64,000 nucleotides of DNA from Emticicia aquatilis (GCF_014644295.1 NZ_BMKK01000001.1:884415-948414), one strand, 5' to 3'; counted from the first letter of the stretch, positions 35,332 to 45,034 are shown. A program made the numbers and translations. Notes: generated by a model not told the origin, from the sequence alone.

Positions 35332-35410
35332 GTAAACTAAATGCTTATAATCTTTATGTCCTATTTCCAGAGGAGAACAGCCACAAAAACCTTTTTGGCA
35401 TTTAGTTTAC
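35332..35410. repeat. Spaced inverted repeat upstream of the DUF2383 gene
   Basis: GTAAACTAAATGC (35332-35344) and GCATTTAGTTTAC (35398-35410) are perfect complements 53 bases apart. Candidate operator pair or loop-forming site. Confidence 0.6.
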
Positions 35411-35468
35411 AATGATTTCAATATAGAAAACCGATGATTTGAAGCATAGCAGAAGCCAGTCTTATACA

Positions 35469-35663
35469 TCAGGCGTGAACTTGCTTTATACGAGTAAAGT
35501 TGTGTTTGATTTTTTTCAAGTAGTCAACTTTTTGTTTGTATTCTGAGTTCATATTTTTCACTACTCCAGAACTAAACGGGCTAAAGTGTTCTGAAAAGAA
35601 AATCAGCGAAAATGAGGTTAATAAACCCGCTACTAAAAATCCGATTAGAATGACAGTTTCCAT
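35469..35663 (-). CDS. Small single-pass membrane protein, hypothetical
   Basis: 64 aa. The first 25 residues are hydrophobic (METVILIGFLVAGLLTSFSLIFF), followed by a basic, Lys-rich tail (YKQKVDYLKKIKHNFTRIKQ). No family recognised. It lies between two small stress-type genes on the same strand and has a proper ATG, which is why I keep it. It may simply be a cytoplasm-facing anchored peptide; a chance ORF is possible. Confidence 0.45.
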   Translation of the reverse strand: METVILIGFLVAGLLTSFSLIFFSEHFSPFSSGVVKNMNSEYKQKVDYLKKIKHNFTRIKQVHA

Positions 35664-35708
35664 AGTTTCAATTTGTTTTAGTGAATAAATATGAACTACT
35701 CTTTAGTT

Positions 35709-35861
35709 TTAGATTTTGCCCTTGCGTATCAATCCAACTAAGAAAGATATGATGGCTAAAACCAATAAAATATGGATAAGCCCAGAAGCACTATAAGCAA
35801 AAGCTCCGATGAGCCATCCAATAACTAAGATTACGGCGATGATATACAAGATTGAACGCAT
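35709..35861 (-). CDS. lmo0937-family small membrane protein
   Basis: 50 aa, easily missed. The sequence MRSILYIIAVILVIGWLIGA, then SGLIHILLVLAIISFLVGLI, is the two-helix lmo0937 pattern (hydrophobic, GLIHxLLVxA signature). These proteins are widespread beside stress genes; function unknown. It runs on the same strand as dps and the DUF2383 gene. TGGGGAAATAT, also found before the coiled-coil lipoprotein gene, is about 100 bases upstream. Confidence 0.8.
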   Translation of the reverse strand: MRSILYIIAVILVIGWLIGAFAYSASGLIHILLVLAIISFLVGLIRKGKI

Positions 35862-36104
35862 AGTTGTAATAGTTTTTAATGGTTTAGAATATTTATAACT
35901 GTGTTTTGATTGTTGTATTTACTGATAAAATATTTATTCCATTGATTATGAGGCAGAAAGCTGGGGAAATATCAAGCATGAGCTTCTATTTTGTGGAAAA
36001 TTTTGCCCATTTATGCTATTGGTATAAAATTTTGTTTTAAAGTACTGAGGCTTTTATAAAAGCTCAATGAGGTTTTGATTTACCTATTTATATATCAGCA
36101 TTTT

Positions 36105-37022
36105 ATGAAATATCTTAGACTTATAAGAAATACTTTTGAGGGCTTTATGAATGATAATGCCTTTAAGTTAAGTGCTTCGTTGTCTTATTACACTTTGTTT
36201 TCGTTGGCCCCGATGATACTCATCTTTTTGTCGATAGTTGGCTTTTTCTACGGACAAGATGCCATTAGAGGGCAACTTTATGGACAAATAAATGGTCTTA
36301 TTGGCAAAGAAGCCGCTCTACAAGTGCAAGAAATGGTGCAACACGCTCAGCTATCGGGCAAAACAGGTTTTGCGGGAGTAGTTGGGGTAATTATGCTTTT
36401 TATTGGTGCAACGGGAGTTTTTGCAGAAATCCAAGATTCTATCAATCTGATTTGGTCGCTGAAAGCTAAACCCAAAAACGGAATCGTCAAGTATTTAGTT
36501 AATCGTTTTTTGTCATTTTCGCTGATTGTGTCTTTCGGTTTTTTGTTTATCGTTTCGTTGTTGGTCAATACATTGCTCGATGCTTTCAGCCAACGCTTAT
36601 CGGTATATTTCTCAGAAACAACGGTTTATATATTTACCGTTATTAATTTGGGGGTTATTTGGATTGTGATGACAGTCTTATTTGCGATAATATTTAAAGT
36701 GCTGCCCGATGGAAAAGTGGCAAATAAGGATGCTTTGATGGGGGCTGGCGTAACGGCCATGCTATTTATGGTTGGAAAATACGTGATTGGATTTTACTTA
36801 GGACAATCGAATATATCCGACATTTACGGGGCGGCTGGTTCGGTCGTAATCTTGCTTACATGGGTGTATTATTCATCAATGATTTTATACTTGGGAGCAG
36901 AGTTTACGAAGGTTTATGCCATAGAGTTTGGCGAAGGAATAAAGCCTGCATCTTATACTGTTTTGATAAAGCAAACTGAAATTGAGGCTACTCAAAAAAA
37001 TGTTGATACGATTGTAAAATAA
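36105..37022 (+). CDS. YihY/BrkB family inner-membrane protein
   Basis: 305 aa from the ATG at 36105 (MKYLRLIRNTFEGFMNDNAF); the frame opens 30 bases earlier. About six membrane segments are present. LSASLSYYTLFSLAPMILIFLSIVGFFYG and the paired GAAGSVVILLTWVYYSSMILYLGAEFTKVYA are the hallmark first and last regions of YihY/BrkB. Once misnamed RNase BN, the family has no settled function. It is on the plus strand, opposite dps, and followed by a TspO-like membrane protein. Confidence 0.92.
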   Translation: MKYLRLIRNTFEGFMNDNAFKLSASLSYYTLFSLAPMILIFLSIVGFFYGQDAIRGQLYGQINGLIGKEAALQVQEMVQHAQLSGKTGFAGVVGVIMLFIGATGVFAEIQDSINLIWSLKAKPKNGIVKYLVNRFLSFSLIVSFGFLFIVSLLVNTLLDAFSQRLSVYFSETTVYIFTVINLGVIWIVMTVLFAIIFKVLPDGKVANKDALMGAGVTAMLFMVGKYVIGFYLGQSNISDIYGAAGSVVILLTWVYYSSMILYLGAEFTKVYAIEFGEGIKPASYTVLIKQTEIEATQKNVDTIVK

Positions 37023-37074
37023 GTTATTTAGTTGATTTTTAGTTAGTTATATTTACTGCGAACTGGAAGCGGCT

Positions 37075-37095
37075 GAGCGTCGGCCGCCGTCGCTC
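37075..37095. repeat. GC-rich palindrome in an AT-rich intergenic region
   Basis: GAGCG-T-CGGC-C-GCCG-T-CGCTC, a 21-base imperfect palindrome in a stretch of about 45 GC-rich bases between two membrane-protein genes. No other copy seen in this window. Confidence 0.55.
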
Positions 37096-37124
37096 GGTTC
37101 GCTCCACAAAGAAAAAATAAAATT

Positions 37125-37934
37125 ATGGATTCGATAGCAAAACAAATAGGTGTAAAAACCTTACAGATACTCAATTGGGGCTTTTTTGTAGCAATGGTAG
37201 CCACCAATTACTTGGCCAATGCCCTGCCATTTAATGATAAAACCACCAAACAACTTTCTGACCAATACCCAAATCTTTTTGTGCCTGCGGGCATCACGTT
37301 TTCGATTTGGGGAATAATCTATATCATGCTATTTATTTTTTGCGTGAAACAGAGCAAAAACTTATTTAGTAAAGTTCCCGACCCATCAACCAATGCGTTG
37401 GTTGATAAAATCGGCTTACGATTTATTGTGAGTTGTATCCTGAATATGTTCTGGATTGTATATTGGCATTTCGAACATTTGTTCTTTTCGGTAATCATCA
37501 TGCTTTCGTTATTGATAACACTCATCGACATTGTTCGTAGAATTGATTATCTTAGTAAAAATCATGAAATCAATATTCCGATGATAGCAAAGGCTGCCTT
37601 TGGTACTTATTTAGGCTGGATTTGTATTGCTACGATTGCCAATATCACTGCCGTATTAGTATTTTTTGGCTGGGGAGCTTTGGGTCAAAGCGAAACTTTT
37701 TGGACTTGCTTGATGGTATTAATCGGAGCATTGATTGCCAGCTGGGCACTCAATAAACTCAACAATGCTTTTATCGGAGCGGCAGTTTTGTGGGCATTTG
37801 TGGGCATCCTCATTCAGCGAATCGGAGCAACGGAATACCACCGTTTTATAGTCTGGATAACGGTTTTTGCCATTATCATTGTCAGCACAAGTCTTATCAT
37901 AGAAACTACGAAGGCGGCATTCCGTAGGACTTAA
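37125..37934 (+). CDS. TspO/MBR-like tryptophan-rich membrane protein
   Basis: 269 aa with about eight hydrophobic helices. LFVPAGITFSIWGIIYIMLFIF resembles the TspO segment PPGWxFxxxWxxLY, and Trp is enriched throughout (FWIVYWHF, WGALGQSETFWTCLMV). TspO proteins have five helices, so this is a longer relative of the kind annotated as tryptophan-rich sensory protein in Bacteroidota. TspO proteins bind tetrapyrroles or steroids. Same strand as YihY, with a GC-rich repeat between them. Function inferred only from class. Confidence 0.6.
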   Translation: MDSIAKQIGVKTLQILNWGFFVAMVATNYLANALPFNDKTTKQLSDQYPNLFVPAGITFSIWGIIYIMLFIFCVKQSKNLFSKVPDPSTNALVDKIGLRFIVSCILNMFWIVYWHFEHLFFSVIIMLSLLITLIDIVRRIDYLSKNHEINIPMIAKAAFGTYLGWICIATIANITAVLVFFGWGALGQSETFWTCLMVLIGALIASWALNKLNNAFIGAAVLWAFVGILIQRIGATEYHRFIVWITVFAIIIVSTSLIIETTKAAFRRT

Positions 37935-37940
37935 AAAATT

Positions 37941-37971
37941 ACCCTGCAAAGCAGCAAAAGCTTTGCAGGGT
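37941..37971. terminator. Bidirectional intrinsic terminator
   Basis: ACCCTGCAAAGC (37941-37952) pairs with GCTTTGCAGGGT (37960-37971); a T-run follows on the minus strand. It serves the converging TspO-like gene and signalling operon. Confidence 0.85.
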
Positions 37972-37979
37972 ATCTCAGT

Positions 37980-39422
37980 TTATCGGTCTTTGAGCAATGG
38001 AAACGCAATCGTAAAAGTAGTGCCAACTCCTAACTGAGAATCAACTTCTACTCGTGCATTATGCGATTGCAGAATCGTGAGTGTGGCAGCCAAGCCTAAG
38101 CCCAAACCATTGGTTTTGAGCGTAAAATAAGGTTCAAAAAGTCTATTTAGGTTTTCTTGACTAATACCTACACCATTGTCTTTGATTGTCACCAAGAAAT
38201 AATCATTTCTAATACTCGTCAGAATCGTCAAGATACCTTTTTCGGCCTCCATTGCCTCAATGGCATTGATTATGAGGTTTAAGAAGGCGATTTTTATCTT
38301 CGATTGGTCGAGATTAAGGGTACAATCTTCACCAAAGTTTTTGACTAAAGTAATCTTTTTTAAATTAATTCGGTCGAGGGCTTCGCTCAATGCTCTTTCA
38401 ATCAATTCGATTATCGAAATTGAGGTCAGAACTGTTTCTTGCGGCTTAAATGACTCTAAAAGTTCGGTAATTAGTGTATTAATTCGGAGGCTATTTCGCC
38501 TAATAATATCCGTAAAAAGCTTTAGGTCTTCGTCGGGCAATTCGGGGTCGAGTTGGTCAAGCGAAAGATGGATATTGGTCAGCGGATTTCGGACTTCGTG
38601 GGCAAGTGTTCGAGCCAAACGTGCCGTTGACGCTGATTTTTCGGCCAAAAGTCGGTCACGTTCGAGTTTTTTCCTCGATGTAATGTCTTGAATGACAATG
38701 AGGTAATAAATGTTTCCTTCGCTATCATTCTGCTTACTTCCGCTAAGCGAACAAAGCACTCGTTCGCCGCTTTTATTAACCATCCAAATGTCGTAGTTTT
38801 CAATCGAATTATTAATCTCAAGGATTTGCTTAAAACGTCGATAATCATCGTGGTCGGCAAAAAAGTTTCGGAAGCTAAGATTAGATGTATCCGAATTTTC
38901 AAAGCCTAATAATTCGTAAGCGGTTTTGTTGTAATAAAAAATCAATCCCTCAGTCGATTTCAAGACAATCGCTTCTTTCATTTGCTCAAAAATACTCTTC
39001 AAGCGAGTTTCATTTTCACGTAAGCGTTTTACGGCATCGGCACGCTCAAGGGCATATCTGATACAACGGTCGAGCTTCTCGGCATCTAAATCGGTTTTCA
39101 CCAAATAGTCCATTGCTCCTAATCGCATGGCCTCATTATCGACCTGTTTATCTCCTTTACCTGTAAACAAAATCACAGGCGTATTGATACCCATTTCGAT
39201 GACAGCCTTGAGCAAATCAATACCCGTTTTGACTCCCAAACGGAAATCAAAAAAACATAAGTCGAACTTGGAATGAGAGAGATGCTTGACGCCATCGTTG
39301 AACGAACTGGCCCAAACAATATCGAATTGCTTCGATGGAATTTCTTTTAAGTACTCGGATGTTAGATAAAAGTCATCTTCATCATCATCAACAATTAAGA
39401 GTTTAACGGCTTTACTATTCAT
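37980..39422 (-). CDS. Response regulator-PAS-histidine kinase hybrid (soluble)
   Basis: 480 aa from the ATG at 39422, which overlaps the preceding receiver gene by 4 bases. Order: receiver (about 5-120, DDDEDD acidic pocket, FFDFRLG phospho-acceptor Asp, VKT lysine), PAS (about 150-270), HisKA with phosphorylatable His in LARTLAHEVRNPLTNIHLSLDQL, and HATPase with LINAIEAME, DNGVGI and GLGLGLAAT. No membrane segment. The NtrB-like DHp sequence fits a kinase for the NtrC-type regulator of the same operon (inference). Last gene of the rpoN operon. Confidence 0.9.
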   Translation of the reverse strand: MNSKAVKLLIVDDDEDDFYLTSEYLKEIPSKQFDIVWASSFNDGVKHLSHSKFDLCFFDFRLGVKTGIDLLKAVIEMGINTPVILFTGKGDKQVDNEAMRLGAMDYLVKTDLDAEKLDRCIRYALERADAVKRLRENETRLKSIFEQMKEAIVLKSTEGLIFYYNKTAYELLGFENSDTSNLSFRNFFADHDDYRRFKQILEINNSIENYDIWMVNKSGERVLCSLSGSKQNDSEGNIYYLIVIQDITSRKKLERDRLLAEKSASTARLARTLAHEVRNPLTNIHLSLDQLDPELPDEDLKLFTDIIRRNSLRINTLITELLESFKPQETVLTSISIIELIERALSEALDRINLKKITLVKNFGEDCTLNLDQSKIKIAFLNLIINAIEAMEAEKGILTILTSIRNDYFLVTIKDNGVGISQENLNRLFEPYFTLKTNGLGLGLAATLTILQSHNARVEVDSQLGVGTTFTIAFPLLKDR

Positions 39423-39877
39423 TTCTTTGCATTTTGTGGTAGTTGCACAATATCGAGCCAATAATGGCCAAGTGTTCGGGCAATCTCAATAAATTCGGCA
39501 ATCGCTACTGGTTTCGTAATGAAACTATTGATACCCAACTCGTAGGTTTTCAATACATCTTGTTCGGCTTTTGAAGTAGTAAGTGCTACTACTGGAATCA
39601 TTTTTAGCTTCGTATCCGATTTGATTTCTTTTAAAGCCTCACGTCCATCCATTTTAGGCATATTCAAATCGAGCAAAATCAACGATGGCCTCGGACAATC
39701 CTCTGGATTTGTATATTTATTTTGTTGTTTCAAATAGTCGAGTAATTCGAGTCCATCGTTGACGAAACGAATATCGACCAGCAACTTGCTTTCTTCAAAA
39801 GCCTCTCTCGTAAATAGTTGGTCATCTTCGTCGTCGTCGGCGACTAAAATCACCAATTTCTTATTGCTGTTTCCCAT
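39419..39877 (-). CDS. Stand-alone receiver-domain response regulator (Rcp1-like)
   Basis: 152 aa, receiver only. DDDEDD acidic pocket, LLDLNMPKMDGRE with the phospho-acceptor Asp, ALTTSKAEQD and the FITKP lysine. The C-terminal tail GHYWLDIVQLP resembles KFWLELSYLP in the regulator at 46498-46923. Without an output domain it must work by protein contact, most simply as phosphate shuttle or as a modulator of the adjacent kinases. It starts 5 bases after the upstream PAS kinase and overlaps the next gene. Confidence 0.92.
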   Translation of the reverse strand: MGNSNKKLVILVADDDEDDQLFTREAFEESKLLVDIRFVNDGLELLDYLKQQNKYTNPEDCPRPSLILLDLNMPKMDGREALKEIKSDTKLKMIPVVALTTSKAEQDVLKTYELGINSFITKPVAIAEFIEIARTLGHYWLDIVQLPQNAKK

Positions 39878-39882
39878 CGTAA

Positions 39883-41880
39883 TTATTTATTTTTTGTTGT
39901 AGGTAGATAAAATATAAAAGTTGCTCCGACTCCTTCTTCACCTTTAGCCATAATATAGCCGCTGTGCGACTCTACTATTTTTCGGCAAATAGCCAAGCCC
40001 AAGCCCGTTCCTTCGTATTCAGTACGGCCATGAAGTCGCTGAAAAATAGCAAAAATTTGGTCGGCATATCTAGCATCAAACCCAATACCATTATCGCTGA
40101 TAGTAAACCGATAATATTCGAGTGATTGATTGAGTTGAGGAATCTTGTGATAATCTATTTTTGAAACCTTTTCGGCAGAGATATGCACCACTGGCGAAAG
40201 GTCTGTTTTCTTGAATTTTAAGGCATTTTCGATAAGATTTTGAAATAGCTGTTGCATCTGAACCCCCTGTGCCTCAATCATAGGCAATTCCCCTACCGAA
40301 ATCTGAGCATTTTCGTTTTGAATTTTTATTTCTAAATCATCAATTACGTTCTTCACAACCTCATTTAAAGCAATTTGCTTCGGTGTTTCGGTTTCTCTCG
40401 ATGCTCTCGAATAAGTCAATAAATCATCAATGAGCGTATTCATACGTTGGGCTGCATTTATCATTCGGTCGATAAAAAAGCCCCCCTCTTCGCCCACGGC
40501 GTCTTTGTATTTTTTTTCGAGACGCTCGCCAAACGCCTTGATTTTGCGAAGTGGCTCTTGCAAATCGTGCGAAGCAACATAAGCAAATTGTTCGAGTTCC
40601 TGATTGCTTCGATTAAGAGCAGCTACTTGCCTTTCAAGTTCTCGGCGGTAGGTTTCTATTTCGGTCAAATCAGCTGTTACGCCCACGGCTCTCAGCATTC
40701 TGCCATTTTCGTCGTATTGAACCCTTGCCCGTAGCATCACGTTTTTGATAACGCCCGTCGAATCAATGATACGATGCTCAATTTCGTAGAAGCCTTTTTG
40801 TTCGGCCAATACTTTTCGGGTGTAATCTCGCACACGTTGCACGTCTTCTGGATGAACAAAACTGGGATAAAAATCAAGCGGGACAATACTCTGAGGGTAC
40901 TGATTTGAGTCTAATTCGAGCAGATTAAATAAACCCTCCGACCATCTAAAATGTGCTTCATTGATATTACACTCCCAACTTCCAAACTTAAAAATAGCTT
41001 CGGCTTCTTCCATTTGGGTATGTTGGCGTTGCAGCTGCATCATTTGGTCGTTGTATTCTTTCTCAGCCTTCATGCTGATGGTATTGTCAACCACCGTACC
41101 CATAATAATAGAAGTCTTGTTGGTTTCAAAAATGTGCATTCTCAAAATCACATACTTAGTTTCGCCATCAAGACTGATTATCGAATGTGAAATCTCGTGG
41201 TAGGGAATTTTCGCTTCAATCTTTTCATAAACTTCGGCACGCACCAAATCTTTTTCGGTTGGCGGAATAAAGCTCGAATAAAAATCAACAGGAACTCTTC
41301 TATCAGGAAACCTTTCTTTTGGCACTCCCAACAATTCAAAAAGCCCATCAGTCCACTTCACATACTCACTTCCTTCTTCCATTTCCCACGAGCCATACTG
41401 AAAAACTCGCTCAGAATTATGAAGGTGAAACTGCTTAAACTGTAAGATTTCTTCACGTAAGATTTGCTCTGTTATATCTTCGGCAATCAGCATAATATAC
41501 TGATTTTTGCCTTCGGCGTTTTGCTGTAAGAGATTAGCAGTATTTTTTAGTGTACGAATTTGCCCGTTTTTATGACGAAAAGCCATCGTAAATTCAATGT
41601 TTTCGCCAATGGCTATTCTGTCGAACTTCTGAGAAATATCAGCCGCAAAATCTTTCATATTGGCATGAACCATAATAGGCCCCAGCGAATTGCCCATTTG
41701 CTCAATATCTTGTTTTGAATAGCCTAAAATATCAGTGATACGGTCGCTGATAAAAACTATTTTTCGTTTCTGTAAGTCAAGTACATAGATGAGTTGAGGT
41801 AAGATTTTCACCAAACCTTCTATTTGCTTCCCAATCAACGAAAGCCCAAATGCACTACAACTCAATTTAGAATTATCCAT
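39883..41880 (-). CDS. Multi-PAS soluble histidine kinase
   Basis: 665 aa from the ATG at 41880; a TTG 9 bases earlier overlaps the preceding stop and is unlikely. Three PAS domains come first; the second and third are tandem duplicates (FQYGSWEME and FKFGSWECN, both with VP-DFY-SF). The DHp carries LEQFAYVASHDLQEPLRKI and the catalytic domain has NLIENALKFK, DNGIGFD and GTGLGLAIC. There is no membrane segment, so the signal is cytoplasmic. It is immediately followed by a receiver-only regulator. Confidence 0.92.
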   Translation of the reverse strand: MDNSKLSCSAFGLSLIGKQIEGLVKILPQLIYVLDLQKRKIVFISDRITDILGYSKQDIEQMGNSLGPIMVHANMKDFAADISQKFDRIAIGENIEFTMAFRHKNGQIRTLKNTANLLQQNAEGKNQYIMLIAEDITEQILREEILQFKQFHLHNSERVFQYGSWEMEEGSEYVKWTDGLFELLGVPKERFPDRRVPVDFYSSFIPPTEKDLVRAEVYEKIEAKIPYHEISHSIISLDGETKYVILRMHIFETNKTSIIMGTVVDNTISMKAEKEYNDQMMQLQRQHTQMEEAEAIFKFGSWECNINEAHFRWSEGLFNLLELDSNQYPQSIVPLDFYPSFVHPEDVQRVRDYTRKVLAEQKGFYEIEHRIIDSTGVIKNVMLRARVQYDENGRMLRAVGVTADLTEIETYRRELERQVAALNRSNQELEQFAYVASHDLQEPLRKIKAFGERLEKKYKDAVGEEGGFFIDRMINAAQRMNTLIDDLLTYSRASRETETPKQIALNEVVKNVIDDLEIKIQNENAQISVGELPMIEAQGVQMQQLFQNLIENALKFKKTDLSPVVHISAEKVSKIDYHKIPQLNQSLEYYRFTISDNGIGFDARYADQIFAIFQRLHGRTEYEGTGLGLAICRKIVESHSGYIMAKGEEGVGATFIFYLPTTKNK

Positions 41881-41885
41881 GCTGC

Positions 41886-43364
41886 TCAACTATTCAGATT
41901 TATCTGTTTCATTTTATTATAAAGTGTTTTTCGGTCAATACCTAAGACCTCGGCAGCTTTGGTTTTATTAAACTTCACTTGCTTCAATACTGTCAAAATC
42001 ATTTCGTACTCGGCATCAAGAGCCGTTGATTTCAAATCGACTTTTGTGGGTAATGGAGCGGGTGCTGGTGCTGGCATGACAGGCTGTGGCGGCGAATAAT
42101 ACCTCGGTGTATCTTGCACAGGTGCTGGTGCTACGCTACTTGGCTCATTGAAAAGTAAACGGTTATAATTGATGAGTTCGAAAGGCAAAGTACCAACCTC
42201 AACTACATCTGACTCAGAAAGTAAAGTTGCACGACGGATGACATTTCGCATTTCACGCAAATTGCCAGGCCACGGATAATCCTGAAATGCTCGCATTACT
42301 TCTTGCGAGAAACCTCTAACTTTTTTGCCGAGTTCTTCGTTAGTTTTTTCTAAGAAAAATTGAGCAAAAAGTATCAAGTCTTCTTTTCGTTCACGAATGG
42401 GTGGCACATCAATACTAAACTCATTGAAACGATAGTATAAATCTTCACGGAATTTGCCTTTTCGAGCCGCTTCAATGAGGCGTTCGTTTGAGGCCACTAT
42501 GAGGCGAACATCAACGGCCATTTCTTTATTTCCGCCAATTCTTCGCACTTTACGTTCTTGTACTACACGAAGTAACGAAACCTGAATATCATAGGGTAGG
42601 TTTCCTACCTCATCTAAAAAAAGTGTACCACCGTCGGCCATTTCAAAATGACCGATTTTCTGAGCTAATGCTCCCGTAAATGAGCCTTTTTCATGGCCAA
42701 AGAGTTCGCTGGCAGCTAAATCTTTCGAGATAGCACCGCAATCCATCGCTACAAATGGCCCAGCGGCACGTTTGCTTCGTTTATGGATTTCGAGTGCCAC
42801 GGCTTCTTTCCCCGAACCACTTTCGCCATAAATCAATACACTATAATTAGTCGGAGCTACCAAATCTACTTGCTTGTATAAATGCACTGATTCGGGGCCT
42901 TCGCCGAAGATATAATTGGCTTTTTTATCTTTTTTAGCCGAGGTTACCGCCGTGCCATCGGTGGTATCAACGGGGTTTTCGGCAATATGCACATAATGTG
43001 TGGGCTGACTAAGAGCCTTTTTGATAGTCAGTAAAATTTCGTCTGGAAAAAGGGGCTTTGTGATATAATCGTACGCCCCTTGCTTCATGACACTGATGGC
43101 AATTTTTATATCAGAATAGCCCGTGATGATAAGCACTGGCACGTGCGGCAACTTTTCTTTTATTTTTAAGAGAATAGTTGCTCCGTCCATATCGCCCAAC
43201 CTAAAATCGGTCAAAACCAAGTCAGGCGTGAAGGTTTCTAAGGTGGCCAGCCCAGTAGTACCATCATGAGCAATGGCTACATCATAGCCGTTTTTGCTCA
43301 AAAATCGACGTAATAATAGGCAAATATCGGTGTCGTCGTCGATGATTAAGATGCGTTGTGCCAT
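41886..43364 (-). CDS. NtrC-type sigma-54-dependent response regulator
   Basis: 492 aa. Receiver (about 1-120; LVLTDFRLGDMDG with acceptor Asp, YITKP), AAA+ ATPase (GESGSGKE Walker A, GHEKGSFTGA sigma-54 loop with Ser in place of the common Ala, GGTLFLDEVGNLP Walker B, YPWPGNLREMRN), a Pro/Ala-rich linker of about 35 residues, and a Fis-type HTH (NKTKAAEVLGIDRKTLYNKM). It activates sigma-54 promoters. It lies 40 bases after rpoN and 5 bases before the multi-PAS kinase. Its targets are unknown. Confidence 0.95.
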   Translation of the reverse strand: MAQRILIIDDDTDICLLLRRFLSKNGYDVAIAHDGTTGLATLETFTPDLVLTDFRLGDMDGATILLKIKEKLPHVPVLIITGYSDIKIAISVMKQGAYDYITKPLFPDEILLTIKKALSQPTHYVHIAENPVDTTDGTAVTSAKKDKKANYIFGEGPESVHLYKQVDLVAPTNYSVLIYGESGSGKEAVALEIHKRSKRAAGPFVAMDCGAISKDLAASELFGHEKGSFTGALAQKIGHFEMADGGTLFLDEVGNLPYDIQVSLLRVVQERKVRRIGGNKEMAVDVRLIVASNERLIEAARKGKFREDLYYRFNEFSIDVPPIRERKEDLILFAQFFLEKTNEELGKKVRGFSQEVMRAFQDYPWPGNLREMRNVIRRATLLSESDVVEVGTLPFELINYNRLLFNEPSSVAPAPVQDTPRYYSPPQPVMPAPAPAPLPTKVDLKSTALDAEYEMILTVLKQVKFNKTKAAEVLGIDRKTLYNKMKQINLNS

Positions 43365-43404
43365 AGGTTAAGTAAATTTAAAGAGGTTATTCATTTTGGG
43401 TAAT

Positions 43405-44811
43405 TTATAAAGTTCGACGAAGTGTTGAGGGTAAAATACCGAGTATTTCACGGTACTTTGCAACAGTCCGACGGGCAATTTGATAACCACGTTGTGATAA
43501 TAATTCAGTCAGTTGAAAATCATTCAAAGGGTTATTTTTATCTTCATTTGTAATCATTTCTTCTAAAACCAATTGGATTTGGCGATTAGAAACTTCTTCG
43601 CCACTATCAGTTTTCATGCCTTCGGTAAACAAATCTTTGAGATGAATAATCCCGAAGGGAGTTTGGGCATATTTTCCACTCGTAACACGAGAGACCGTCG
43701 AAACATCCATTTTGATTTGGTCGGCAATATCTTGCAAAACCATCGGCTTTAGCAATCGGACATTCCCCGATACAAAAAACTCCTTTTGCAATTTAACAAT
43801 CGCTTTCATGGTTTTTAGCATCGTGCTTTCTCGCTGCTGAATGGCCTCAATGAGCCAATTGGCAGCATTAATTTTAGAATTAAGATAGCTGTTTACTTCC
43901 TTAGAACCACCCAAAGCCTCCGAATACGATTTATTGATACTTAATGGCGGAATTCCTCGACTATTAAGCGACACTTCAAGCAGCTCGCCTTCTACGGTCA
44001 CGATGTAGTCAGGAATCACATTATCTTTTACAGTCAAAGTAGTAGCTGCTTGTCCACCCACCACTGGTTGCGGATTTAGGGTAGCTATCAAAGCCACAGC
44101 TTCTTTGATTTCGTCGAGGCTAAATGTACACAAACGCTTCAATTTATCATAGTTGCGAGTGGCCAGTTCATCGAAATAGTCTTTTACCAAATTCTTGGCA
44201 ATGGCAGCATTGGGACATTGACTGCGTTCTAATTGTACTAATAAACACTCCTGCAAATTACTCGTGCCTAAACCCACGGGTTGTAGTTTACGCAAAATAT
44301 CTATCAAATATTGCATTTCGGCATCATCAACAAACATTCCACTCGAAAACGAAACATCATCAACCAACGAGTCAAGGCTTACTTGAAGATAGCCTTCATC
44401 AGTCAATGAATCCACCAAATAGTCGGCCAAGAATCGCTGACGTTCGGTATCAACCAATAAATGAAACTGCTCTTTTACTTCTTCTCGCCAACCGATGCTT
44501 TCGACAAGGGTTGGGGCAAAAAAAGTATCATCATCCGAATAATTGTTTACTCGTGTGCGGTAGTCGGGTAGGTTATCGTCATTAAACTCGTCCCAATCCA
44601 TATAGTCTTGGGTACGGTCTTCGGTGCTGAAATTATCTTCGGCGAGGTCATCATTAAGACTATTTCCTTCTTCTAAAATTGGATTTTCTTCCAATTCATT
44701 TTTTATATATTGTTCAAGTTCGAGCGAGTTCAGTTGAAAAAAATTCAATAACTGAATCTGCGAAGGCGAAATCTTGAGCGTTTGTTTTTGTGATTGGATG
44801 AAGTTGAGCAT
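43405..44811 (-). CDS. rpoN: RNA polymerase sigma-54 factor
   Basis: 468 aa. Region I is QSQKQTLKISPSQIQLLNFFQLNSLELEQYI, then ELEENPILEE; an acidic stretch follows (about 48-85), then the core-binding region (LVDSLTDEGYLQ, LQPVGLGTSNLQECLL), HTH (QDIADQIKMDVSTVSRVTSGKY) and the RpoN box ARRTVAKYRE near the end. It recognises -24/-12 promoters and needs an AAA+ activator, supplied by the next gene. First gene of the operon and divergent from a CHASE3 kinase. Confidence 0.97.
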   Translation of the reverse strand: MLNFIQSQKQTLKISPSQIQLLNFFQLNSLELEQYIKNELEENPILEEGNSLNDDLAEDNFSTEDRTQDYMDWDEFNDDNLPDYRTRVNNYSDDDTFFAPTLVESIGWREEVKEQFHLLVDTERQRFLADYLVDSLTDEGYLQVSLDSLVDDVSFSSGMFVDDAEMQYLIDILRKLQPVGLGTSNLQECLLVQLERSQCPNAAIAKNLVKDYFDELATRNYDKLKRLCTFSLDEIKEAVALIATLNPQPVVGGQAATTLTVKDNVIPDYIVTVEGELLEVSLNSRGIPPLSINKSYSEALGGSKEVNSYLNSKINAANWLIEAIQQRESTMLKTMKAIVKLQKEFFVSGNVRLLKPMVLQDIADQIKMDVSTVSRVTSGKYAQTPFGIIHLKDLFTEGMKTDSGEEVSNRQIQLVLEEMITNEDKNNPLNDFQLTELLSQRGYQIARRTVAKYREILGILPSTLRRTL

Positions 44812-45034
44812 AGGAATAATTTTTTTACAGGCTAAGTTTTCTTGATATAGAAAAAAACATACCTAATTATCAATGCGTTGGGCCTCTAAGTTAGTCATTT
44901 TTATAAAAAAATTATGATATAAGTCAGAATATCCATAGAATTGCCTCGTTTTTTAGGTATTCTTGATAAAAGAATATTCAATGATGAGCAGCCATACAAA
45001 GTCATATTTATTGAGTGCGTAAACATTCCCCAAA

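Noticed and set aside
44124..44585. 153-codon open frame antisense to rpoN
   Set aside because: Inside an intact sigma-54 gene, no recognisable domain and no promoter.
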